Made by a program: the position numbers and the translations under genes
In this document: positions 4,954 to 11,347 of the stretch, piece after piece
Position numbering within the stretch: position 1 is the first letter of the stretch
How the letters are laid out: each line of letters starts with the position of its first letter
The notes under the pieces: model-generated
What the model was told of the DNA's origin: nothing
The model's input: the letters and a program-made list of their open reading frames with translations, nothing else
Database searches by the model: none
Source: an uncultured Dialister sp.
Lineage (GTDB): Bacteria; Bacillota; Negativicutes; Veillonellales; Dialisteraceae
Assembly (NCBI RefSeq): GCF_900765565.1
Contig: NZ_CAAFRZ010000244.1
Coordinates: forward strand, 1 to 11,347
Direction of reading: 5' to 3'
DNA: 11,347 nucleotides

Positions 4954-5340
4954 TCATAAATACTTTTTAATCCAAGATACTACCGTCTTATCCGCCGGAA
5001 GCCAATTCACTGTATCTATCTGCTCTTTTGTAAGCCACCGAGCTGCCATGTGTTCCAGTAGAGTAAGATGGCCAGACGTAACCGTACATATATAGCAGGC
5101 CATAGAGAGATGGAATGTGGGATAGTCATATTCCACAGTACCCAGATACTGCCCTACTGATATTTCCGTATCCAGTTCCTCTTCAATTTCCCGTTTCAGT
5201 GCATTCTCCGGTGTTTCACCCTGTTCTATTTTCCCACCGGGAAATTCCCATCCCCCTTTGAATTCCCCATAGCCCCGTTCTGCTGCATACACTTTCCCAT
5301 CATGGATAATCACAGCCGCTACAACTTTAATAGTTTTCAC
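4954..5340 (-). CDS. Nudix hydrolase, MutT-like (deoxy)nucleoside triphosphate pyrophosphohydrolase
   Basis: This gene encodes 128 residues from a GTG start, a typical size for MutT-like enzymes that convert NTPs or oxidised dNTPs to monophosphates plus pyrophosphate. The Nudix box is complete: G36-x5-E42-x7-R50-E51-I52-x-E54-E55, with D57 where many members have Gly. W31-E32-F33-P34-G35-G36 precedes it. GTG 5338-5340 is preferred because GGAAGGGG (5346-5353) lies 5 nt upstream and the product then starts MKTIKVVAAVI, as in relatives. An ATG at 5404-5406 would add 22 residues but lacks a ribosome site and overlaps a TATAAT. Substrate cannot be told from sequence: nucleotide-pool cleaning and a defence role are both possible. 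It lies between the helicase and the damaged nuclease gene on the same strand. Confidence 0.9.
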   Translation of the reverse strand: MKTIKVVAAVIIHDGKVYAAERGYGEFKGGWEFPGGKIEQGETPENALKREIEEELDTEISVGQYLGTVEYDYPTFHLSMACYICTVTSGHLTLLEHMAARWLTKEQIDTVNWLPADKTVVSWIKKYL

Positions 5341-5345
5341 AATAT

Positions 5346-5353
5346 CCCCTTCC
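5346..5353 (-). promoter_or_regulatory. Ribosome binding site deciding the Nudix start
   Basis: GGAAGGGG on the minus strand sits 5 nt before GTG 5338-5340. It favours this start over the in-frame ATG at 5404-5406. Confidence 0.65.
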
Positions 5354-5404
5354 TGCATTACCAAGATACAATGCTCTCGCAGATTCCAGCGTTTACTTGA
5401 ATCC

Positions 5405-5410
5405 ATTATA
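5405..5410 (-). promoter_or_regulatory. Putative -10 box for the Nudix gene
   Basis: A consensus TATAAT on the minus strand overlaps the upstream ATG candidate, so transcription would start near 5398, inside the longer ORF. The matching -35 region (GGCTTT) is poor. A promoter here fits with the hairpin terminator that separates the Nudix gene from the helicase. Confidence 0.4.
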
Positions 5411-5467
5411 ACCTATTGCCCCAGGGAAAAGCCCAGGAATTCTGATAATTTCCTTTAGTACAATATA

Positions 5468-5501
5468 AATGACCAGTACCTGTGAATAAGTACTGGCCAT
5501 T
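5468..5501 (-). terminator. Probable terminator after the helicase gene
   Basis: On the minus strand AATGGCCAGTAC (5490-5501) pairs with GTACTGGTCATT (5468-5479), 12 bp including one G-U pair, around a 10 nt loop, followed by TATATTG. The T tract is modest. In the plus direction the same stem has an A-C mismatch, so it suits minus-strand RNA better. It lies 13 bp past the helicase stop. Confidence 0.6.
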
Positions 5502-5514
5502 TTATTTCTACATT

Positions 5515-8500
5515 TTACAGCACCCCTGCCGTATCAGTTTTTACAATGTACTTAGCAGGAATTGGATGATCCAGGTGGTAAAGAATGGTAATTGGCTGGG
5601 AGCCTTCCCACCTCATGATGTGTGCCGGTCCCAAAAAGGTATAGGCCATGGAATCCTTGTAGTCATCCTGTTTACTAGTTCTTACAAAGAGAAGCACTAC
5701 ACTTCCATTTTCACGCTGGTGGATATACCGCTGTCCTGTTTTCGATTCAGGGGTTGTGGTACTCTGGCTCTGCCAATGGAAGGTTGTCCGGTCGATGGAA
5801 TAATCTTCATAGAGTTTGGTATCAGAGTATTCTTTCTCCGATTTATTCAATGTCACCAGGAACACATCGGTCGGCGTAGTCACTACATCACTATTCTTTT
5901 TATCTAAGAATTTGACACCTTCACGAATGCTCCCTGGTTTAGCAAAGCCAAGAGCCGCAAATAGCTGGTCTCTGGAATAATTGCAGTATACTTCCAACGG
6001 GGAGAGATATGGAAGCCCAGGATTTTCAGGAGTTACATCGATCTCGTTATATTGATAATCCAGTAAGTCCAAAATTTCCTGACTTAATTCTTTCTGCCCC
6101 TTAAAACGGGTCACCGATTCTTCCGGAGTGCTACAGGCAATCTTCCCACCATCAGGGAAAAGGGTAATCTGCCACATGCGAAGATATTTCTTTTCCAATT
6201 CCGTTAGGGAAGATGGCATTTCTTTGTAGCACTTAGAAATGAAAGAAATCCATTTCGGTGAGTCCATAGAGAGTACCCTCGGCAACGCTTTCCGAAGTGC
6301 TTCTTCCTCATCGGTTACAGGAAAATCAGGTACTAAACCGGCATCTGCCAAAAGTCTTGCATAGGTATGGGTACCGTTATAAAAGGCATGGGGATCAATA
6401 GCAGCGGCTTTGAAAAATTCACTAAGTTTTGGTTCACTTCCGGAAGCCTCTGCAAGCTCCTGTACCAATTCAATATAAAATTGATTTTTCCTAAGACGAC
6501 TATTGATATTTTCCAATACATGCTTCTGGGCAATTTCTTCCAACTGGATAGAACAGCCCTTCGGCACATGGGGGAATCCTTCCACAATTTCTTTCTTAAT
6601 AACTACATGGCTCTTTCCTAAAAGAGAGGCATAACGGGAAGCAAAGTTATATTTCCTGTTTGCCTGGGCCACAAAGTCCAATACTGTAAGGCAATCTTTT
6701 CCTTTGAACAGGCGAAGGCCACGGCCCAATTGCTGAAGGAATACTGTCATAGAATTCGTTGGGCGCAAGAAGAGTACCGTATTGACGGCAGGAATATCTA
6801 CACCTTCGTTATAGAGGTCTACTACGAAAATAATCGTAATCTCCCCTTTTTCCAATTGCTGTTTTGCGGTATCACGGAGTTCATCTGAACTGTCTGCGTC
6901 CAGGGCCACTGCCTTGATTCCCATCTTATTGCAGTAATCTGCCATAAAATGGGCATGCTTCTTCGAAACGCAGAATCCCAGTGCCTTCACATCCCGGAGA
7001 TCTGCCGTATATCGATCAAGAGCTTGTAAAATAGCCCGGGCACGCTGGCTGGCCAAAGCACCTGCCCCGGTGTAAACATTTTCCAATTCGCCAATATCAT
7101 AGTGCCCACCGGTCCATTTGATGGAGGCCAAGCTTACAGGGTCGTTGACGCCAAAATAATGGAAAGGACAGAGCAATCGCCGCTCAATGGCATCGGGCAA
7201 ACGGATTTCTGCCGCTATATGACCGCCAAAGTAGCCGAGTATGTCTTTACCATCCATTCGTTCCGGGGTCGCCGTAAGACCGAGAAGGATTTTCGGATGG
7301 AAATAGGTTAGAAGTTTCTGATATCCCTTAGCCGCGGCATGGTGGAACTCATCTACGATGATCATATCGTAGTAACTGGGATCCATGTTTTCCCAGAACT
7401 GGCGGCTATTGAATGTCTGGATAGACATGAAAAGATGTTCGCTATGGGTGGCATGATGGTTACCAACAGCCAATTCCCCAAAGTTGGGGTCCTTCATGAC
7501 CTGACGGAAACAGGAAAGACTCTGCTCCAGAATTTCTTCCCTATGTGCTATAAATAGGAGCTTTGCATTTCCCCTCCGACTTTGATAGAAATTCCGATAA
7601 TCAAAAGCAGAAATAGCAGTCTTACCGGTGCCAGTAGCCGCAACTACCAAATTATGCCAACGATCTTTCCCCAGTCGTTCCGTACGGAGGGCATCGAGAA
7701 TTGCCTGCTGATAAGGATAGGGCTGGATGTCAAATGAATAGGAGACTTCGTTCTTTTCTCCATCCCGGTGCCTCTGCTTATCAATTTCACCTTGCAGCTT
7801 GTCCATGTCTGTATCATGGAAGACCTGGAATTCATCAGAATGCCAATAGGTCTCAAAGGTGGCTTTCATCTTGGCAATAATACCGGGCAGGTCCTGCTGG
7901 GTGACCTTCATATTCCATTCCATACCATCTGCAATAGCTGCCCGAGAAAGATTGGAAGAACCCACATAAGCCGTAGAAAAGCCGCTTTCCCTGTAAAACA
8001 TATAGGACTTCGCATGAAGTCTTGTTTCCTTTACATTGTAGGAAATCCGGACTTCCGTATTGGGAAGCTCAGACAATACTTTGACTGCTTTAGGATCTGT
8101 TGCCCCCATGTAAGTGGTTGTCACCACACGGAGCTTTCCGCCCTGACTCGTAAACTGCCGGAGGTAAGGAAGAATCATGGACAATCCAGAGAACCGGATA
8201 AAGGATACAAGCATATCGATTCGGTCAGCGCAGGCAATTTCCTTGGCCAATTCATGGACCATGGATACATCATTTCGGGAATTGGTAAAAAGGAAGGATT
8301 TTGAAAGAGATGTGGAAGGAACATCCCACTTTCTCTTTTCAATCTTGTTAGCCCGATGTTCCAACGATTTGAGAAGAAATTGTTCTGCTGTCACGTCATG
8401 ACCTGTTCCCAGTCCTTCTATGTGCTTGGAAAGAGAATTAATCAACTGATTCGTCAAAGACAATTCATCGCCCACCACAGAGTCCTTGTTTTGGTCTGCA

Positions 8501-8691
8501 ATGTCCTTCAGACAGAGGCGAATAATCTTCTCCAAATAGGTAGATAGATAACCTACCGCTTCCTGCCCATCTACATCTTCCCGGTCAGCCCAAATTTCCT
8601 TCGCTTCCAGTGCTTTCTTCAGTTTTTGATCAAAGTCTTTGGAAATGACCTTATCATATACCCCATCTTTCAGGTCTGAAATATCTGCCAT
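5515..8691 (-). CDS. PLD-domain SF2 helicase with DUF3427 C-terminus
   Basis: This gene encodes 1058 residues, the normal size for this family. Residues ~130-290 form a phospholipase-D-like domain with one HKD-type motif (H226-A-K228, then GSSN 244-247), expected to act on nucleic acid, perhaps after dimerisation. A superfamily 2 helicase core follows: ATGTGKT (352-358), DEFHH (447-451), LTATPER (472-478) and QQLGRGLR (653-660), as in type III restriction-like ATPases. About 350 C-terminal residues correspond to DUF3427. Relatives are encoded next to restriction or Nudix genes and are suspected of roles in DNA repair or phage defence; the function is not established. The start is supported by GGGAGGGT (8697-8704) 5 nt upstream. 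All motifs look intact. GC content is lower than in the adjacent nuclease gene. Confidence 0.95.
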   Translation of the reverse strand: MADISDLKDGVYDKVISKDFDQKLKKALEAKEIWADREDVDGQEAVGYLSTYLEKIIRLCLKDIADQNKDSVVGDELSLTNQLINSLSKHIEGLGTGHDVTAEQFLLKSLEHRANKIEKRKWDVPSTSLSKSFLFTNSRNDVSMVHELAKEIACADRIDMLVSFIRFSGLSMILPYLRQFTSQGGKLRVVTTTYMGATDPKAVKVLSELPNTEVRISYNVKETRLHAKSYMFYRESGFSTAYVGSSNLSRAAIADGMEWNMKVTQQDLPGIIAKMKATFETYWHSDEFQVFHDTDMDKLQGEIDKQRHRDGEKNEVSYSFDIQPYPYQQAILDALRTERLGKDRWHNLVVAATGTGKTAISAFDYRNFYQSRRGNAKLLFIAHREEILEQSLSCFRQVMKDPNFGELAVGNHHATHSEHLFMSIQTFNSRQFWENMDPSYYDMIIVDEFHHAAAKGYQKLLTYFHPKILLGLTATPERMDGKDILGYFGGHIAAEIRLPDAIERRLLCPFHYFGVNDPVSLASIKWTGGHYDIGELENVYTGAGALASQRARAILQALDRYTADLRDVKALGFCVSKKHAHFMADYCNKMGIKAVALDADSSDELRDTAKQQLEKGEITIIFVVDLYNEGVDIPAVNTVLFLRPTNSMTVFLQQLGRGLRLFKGKDCLTVLDFVAQANRKYNFASRYASLLGKSHVVIKKEIVEGFPHVPKGCSIQLEEIAQKHVLENINSRLRKNQFYIELVQELAEASGSEPKLSEFFKAAAIDPHAFYNGTHTYARLLADAGLVPDFPVTDEEEALRKALPRVLSMDSPKWISFISKCYKEMPSSLTELEKKYLRMWQITLFPDGGKIACSTPEESVTRFKGQKELSQEILDLLDYQYNEIDVTPENPGLPYLSPLEVYCNYSRDQLFAALGFAKPGSIREGVKFLDKKNSDVVTTPTDVFLVTLNKSEKEYSDTKLYEDYSIDRTTFHWQSQSTTTPESKTGQRYIHQRENGSVVLLFVRTSKQDDYKDSMAYTFLGPAHIMRWEGSQPITILYHLDHPIPAKYIVKTDTAGVL

Positions 8692-8723
8692 ATGATACCC
8701 TCCCGATATAATGCTATATGAGT

Positions 8724-8732
8724 ATTATACCA
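8724..8732 (-). promoter_or_regulatory. Extended -10 promoter of the helicase gene
   Basis: On the minus strand TGG followed by TATAAT (8724-8729) forms an extended -10 element. No good -35 box is present at 16-18 bp. The predicted start near 8717 leaves a leader of about 25 nt, ending in the GGGAGGGT ribosome site. Confidence 0.5.
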
Positions 8733-8759
8733 GGAATAGGCCAGGATATGATTAAATTT

Positions 8760-8911
8760 ATAATATGCTGCAAGGAGGCAAAGCCGCTGACTCACCAACG
8801 GCCCCGGGTGCGTCAGCACCCACACCCCAACGGCACCATCCACACGCCCCTGAGCCACACAAGCGCCGCAGGCGGACCACCTAGACCTAGATCTAGACCT
8901 AGATCTTTGCC
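8760..8911. repeat. Repeat-rich spacer with CTAGAY hexamer array, polymerase 3' side
   Basis: It contains the hairpin GGGTGC GTCA GCACCC (8806-8821). Positions 8853-8875 are an exact 23 bp copy of 3101-3123, including a GCGCCGCAGGCG mini-hairpin. A CTAGAY hexamer run follows (8881-8906). Positions 8878-8897 form one arm of a perfect 20 bp inverted repeat whose other arm is 10916-10935. No terminator for the polymerase gene was recognised, and no gene lies here. Confidence 0.75.
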
Positions 8912-10870
8912 TCAATCCTTCTTGTAATACCATGTCTGATAACCGTCTGCGCGAAGCACCAGTCCAGGCATCCAATCCGGTATCTCTGCCATGGCCTCTG
9001 TAATCTCACATACTTTCGTATTCTCCGGGCATTCAATGATGAGTTCATCATGCACGTGTCCACAGATATATCTTTCCTGCAGGTTCTTCATGGCATGACA
9101 TAAGATATCCCGGGATACAGCCTGGATGATGTTTTCTACGAACTTCGGACCGTAGGACTCGATACGTTCCCACTTCTTTGTGGCTCCTACGCCCATGTAG
9201 GTGATCACTTTATAGCCTTTATCCCCCATCCTCATGGCAGCTCCCACGTAGGCGAGTCTCCGGCCCGAGGGAAGTTCTATGAAGAGGATGCCCTTCTGCA
9301 TGAAGATGGTGAGAGTCCCTACTCTCATGATCCGGTGGTTTTCTATGGCCTCTTTCACTGCCCGGTCCACTTTCCACCAGTAGTCCACGATGTGGGGGTT
9401 TGTAGTCCGCCAGGATGTGACCAATGGCTTCAGTTCTTCTTCTGTAAGACCCATGTCGAGAGCCCCCATGGCTTTCAGGGCGCCTTCTCCGCCGCCGTAG
9501 CCCAGGGCCAGCTCTGCAATCTTTCCTTTCTGCCGGAGGTCGCCGTGGATGCCGTGCTTAACTACTGGCACATGGAACATGGCAGAAGCACTGGCAGCGT
9601 AGATATCACCGTCCTTGGCGAAGACTTCCATCCGCCACCGTTCTCCCGCCATGTAGGAGAGCACCCTTGCTTCTATAGCAGAAAAATCGGAAACGATGAA
9701 TTTATAGCCTTTCCGAGGGATGAAGGCGGTCCGGATGAGCTGGGAGAGGACGTCCGTCACTTCGTCGTAGAAGAAGGAAAGTTTTTCATAGTCCCAGTCC
9801 TTCACCATCTTCCTTGCCAGGTTCAGGTCTTCCATGCTGTTTCGGGGCAGGTTCTGCAGCTGGATCCTGCGCCCCGCCCACCGGCCACTCCTTGCGGCGC
9901 CGTAGAACTGGAACATGCCCCTGGCCCTGCCATCGCTGCAGGTGGAGTCTGCCATGGCGGTATACTTCGCGAGGGACGACTTCTGTGCCTGGTTGTAGAG
10001 GACAAGGGACTCATGGATATCGCCGGACGTATGGGCGATAAAGTGGGCCCTTTCCTTTTTACAGAGGGTGTGGGTGATGTGGTCCTTCGAAAAGAGCCAC
10101 CTCTTCATCTGCACAGGAGACCGGGGATTGGAGAGGCCTGTCAGCTGCTGGAGGCGGCGGGTGATTTCCTCCTGCGCCCGTTTCCCCATGACCATGGCAG
10201 ACTCCACGAAGTTCCTGTCCACCAGGATTCCCCGGTCATTGATGGCCTGGTCCCGATGGTACTCATCCCAAAGGTCCGGGGATACATAGAAGGGCTCCAG
10301 GGCCTTCCGGATTTCCATTTCCACTTCCACGTCCCGCTTGTTGTAGGCTTTGAAGAGGGCCCAGTCCTCCGGTGAGTCCTTTGGGAGCGCCATTCCATTC
10401 ACCCCGGGAACGCTGAATTTTCGGATGAGCCTCGTGCCCTCTGCCATCTTCTGCTCCTCCAGGTGAAGCGCCTCCCCCACTGCCTTGAGAGATAACGGAA
10501 GCCCCAGGGAAGCGGAGAGAACCATGGTGCACTTCCAGCCCAGGGGATCCAGGTACCTGGCTGTCGCCACGTCTTGACCATAGGATGTGAATAAGTGCGG
10601 ATAGAACTCCCTGAGGTACCGGGACAGACAGATCCGCTCGAAATTCGCATTGAACGCCCACTTCGTGATGAGAGGATCCGTCAGGGCGGAGAGGATTTCC
10701 TCCGGTATTTTTCTCCCGGATACCAGGTCTACTACATGGACCTCTCCTTCATCTACGGCGTAGCCAAAGAGAAGAATCCGGAAGTCAGGGGACTCAGTAT
10801 ATTTATATACACCGCTGCGCGCCAGATCTATGGAGCTGTAGGTTTCGATGTCAATGGAGAGTGTTTTCAT
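8912..10870 (-). CDS. Phage-type family A DNA polymerase with 3'-5' exonuclease domain
   Basis: This gene encodes 652 residues, the size of stand-alone phage DNA polymerases, with no 5' nuclease domain. The N-terminal DEDD exonuclease has D7-I-E9, N76 in FNANFE, and Y176-x3-D180. The polymerase domain shows motif A (SDFSAIE 394-400, D395), motif B (R446-x3-K450-x7-Y458-G459, with Leu at 454 where E. coli Pol I has Phe), and motif C (H607-D608-E609). All catalytic acids are present, so it should be an active proofreading polymerase. The start is fixed by AAAGGAG 5-6 nt before ATG 10868-10870. Such genes normally sit in prophage replication modules; no other phage gene is visible here. It is bracketed by inverted CTAGAY repeats, which suggests it is a stranded or separately moved phage gene. 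No clear promoter was seen. Confidence 0.95.
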   Translation of the reverse strand: MKTLSIDIETYSSIDLARSGVYKYTESPDFRILLFGYAVDEGEVHVVDLVSGRKIPEEILSALTDPLITKWAFNANFERICLSRYLREFYPHLFTSYGQDVATARYLDPLGWKCTMVLSASLGLPLSLKAVGEALHLEEQKMAEGTRLIRKFSVPGVNGMALPKDSPEDWALFKAYNKRDVEVEMEIRKALEPFYVSPDLWDEYHRDQAINDRGILVDRNFVESAMVMGKRAQEEITRRLQQLTGLSNPRSPVQMKRWLFSKDHITHTLCKKERAHFIAHTSGDIHESLVLYNQAQKSSLAKYTAMADSTCSDGRARGMFQFYGAARSGRWAGRRIQLQNLPRNSMEDLNLARKMVKDWDYEKLSFFYDEVTDVLSQLIRTAFIPRKGYKFIVSDFSAIEARVLSYMAGERWRMEVFAKDGDIYAASASAMFHVPVVKHGIHGDLRQKGKIAELALGYGGGEGALKAMGALDMGLTEEELKPLVTSWRTTNPHIVDYWWKVDRAVKEAIENHRIMRVGTLTIFMQKGILFIELPSGRRLAYVGAAMRMGDKGYKVITYMGVGATKKWERIESYGPKFVENIIQAVSRDILCHAMKNLQERYICGHVHDELIIECPENTKVCEITEAMAEIPDWMPGLVLRADGYQTWYYKKD

Positions 10871-10910
10871 GTTTACTCCTTTGCGGTACTAACGGATTGG
10901 TGGAGAGTGG

Positions 10911-10955
10911 CTAGATCTAGATCTAGGTCTAGGTGTACAGCGGCTTCGCCGCAGA
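10911..10955. repeat. CTAGAY hexamer array and GC hairpin upstream of the polymerase gene
   Basis: Hexamers CTAGAT, CTAGAT, CTAGGT and CTAGG run from 10911 to 10933. Positions 10916-10935 are the exact reverse complement of 8878-8897. Just outside lies ACAGCGGCTTCGCCGCAGA, the same GC hairpin module that follows the hexamer array at 1961-2004. It sits about 40 bp upstream of the polymerase start. Confidence 0.85.
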
Positions 10956-11160
10956 AGTATGGGCCACGTGGGGTGGCTGGGTGGGTGGCTGTTAGACGAT
11001 AGAAGATAGATGGAAGAAGATAGAGGATCTGCCTGCGGCGCTGACAGGTGGCTGGGCGACGTGCGTACGGGTGGAGGCTTCTAGCTGCTAGCTGCTAGCT
11101 TCTAGGAAGGCTGATTTGTCTGCGACGCTTTCATCGGAATCCCTCACCCCCGTGGGGAGC
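10956..11160 (-). repeat. Low-complexity purine tract and inverted mosaic repeat
   Basis: An A/G-rich GATAGAAGATAG-type tract covers about 10998-11030. Positions 11074-11110 are the reverse complement of the CTAG-rich unit at 221-258 and 3127-3163, with only a few differences. A GCCTGCGGC mini-hairpin (11031-11039) lies between. No gene is present. Confidence 0.65.
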
Positions 11161-11166
11161 ATTCCG

Positions 11167-11347
11167 GCCGGGCCCTGAAAGGAAGGCGCTTTTATGTGCA
11201 GAAAAAGTGTGCAGGTCCTGCATAGGACCTGCAAGCCAGTCGCAAATTGGCGTCTTTACTGCACAATAAGACGCCATCCTTTTGTCGACTGGCCGATCAA
11301 CTCAGGCCCGGCTCAGAGGTCCTATGTGGGCATCCTGTAGAGGATGC
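11167..11347 (+). ncRNA. Strongly structured segment, candidate non-coding RNA or RNA switch (cut by window end)
   Basis: A closing stem pairs GCCGGGCC(C)TGA (11167-11178) with TCAGGCCCGGC (11302-11312), with one bulge. Inside are a 10 bp hairpin (TGCAGGTCCT 11210-11219 with AGGACCTGCA 11224-11233, loop GCAT) and a nested helix (GCCAGTCG 11235-11242 with CGACTGGC 11286-11293) enclosing a second 9 bp hairpin (TGGCGTCTT 11248-11256 with AAGACGCCA 11268-11276). CATAGGACCT (11221-11230) can instead pair perfectly with AGGTCCTATG (11317-11326), which destroys the first hairpin. A GCATCC/GGATGC hairpin ends the window. Strand is uncertain: on the minus strand the first hairpin is followed by CACTTTTT, like a terminator. 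No known RNA family was recognised. Confidence 0.5.

Noticed and set aside
5341..5406. ATG at 5404-5406 as the Nudix start
   Set aside because: A TATAAT overlaps this ATG, no ribosome site precedes it, and the family-like N-terminus begins at the GTG with GGAAGGGG upstream.
9335..10375. 346-codon plus-strand ORF opposite the polymerase
   Set aside because: It is antisense to a well-supported polymerase frame, has a His/Pro-rich composition and shows no recognisable domain. The long ORF at 3835-4533 opposite the nuclease was rejected for the same reason.

Overview
The window looks like an accessory stretch of a Bacillota (Firmicutes) chromosome. The evidence is strong AGGAGG-type ribosome sites, a holin-like type I toxin of a kind typical of that phylum, and mid-range GC. 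The dense intergenic hairpin and CTAG/GATC repeats suggest a Negativicutes such as Dialister, but that is recollection, not proof. No tRNA, rRNA, CRISPR array, transposase or phage structural gene was seen.

Layout. 1-547: repeat mosaic and the leader of a plus-strand AAA/DUF4143 ATPase (548-1873). 1874-3336: gene-poor mosaic of hexamer arrays, mini-hairpins and two collinear ~270 bp blocks (1990-2265 and 2798-3068). Between the blocks sits a small locus: a 25-residue holin-like toxin on the minus strand (2571-2648) facing a convergent antisense RNA (about 2463-2563). It has recognisable promoters, a terminator and a leader hairpin covering the toxin ribosome site, so it reads as a complete type I toxin-antitoxin unit.

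3337-8691 is a minus-strand run: a 1058-residue PLD-helicase-DUF3427 protein, then a MutT-like Nudix hydrolase, then a PD-(D/E)XK (DUF2357/DUF524-like) nuclease gene that appears damaged. The nuclease gene has no ribosome site and seems to lack its 5' part at the join with the Nudix gene. An in-frame TAA at 3484 is followed by 48 more coding-like codons in the same frame, then a stop and a terminator. The helicase and Nudix genes could form a nucleic-acid repair or defence module (inference).

8692-10910 holds a lone phage-type family A DNA polymerase with a 3'-5' exonuclease domain, bracketed by a perfect 20 bp inverted repeat made of CTAGAY hexamers. The right end (about 11167-11347) is a compact, strongly structured segment: a closing stem, a hairpin, a nested two-part helix, and a 10 bp pairing that excludes the first hairpin. 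It may be an RNA switch or a structured non-coding RNA cut by the window edge.

The genes look like separate cargo items in repeat-rich intergenic DNA rather than one operon. GC content changes from gene to gene, most sharply at the nuclease/Nudix join near 4947.
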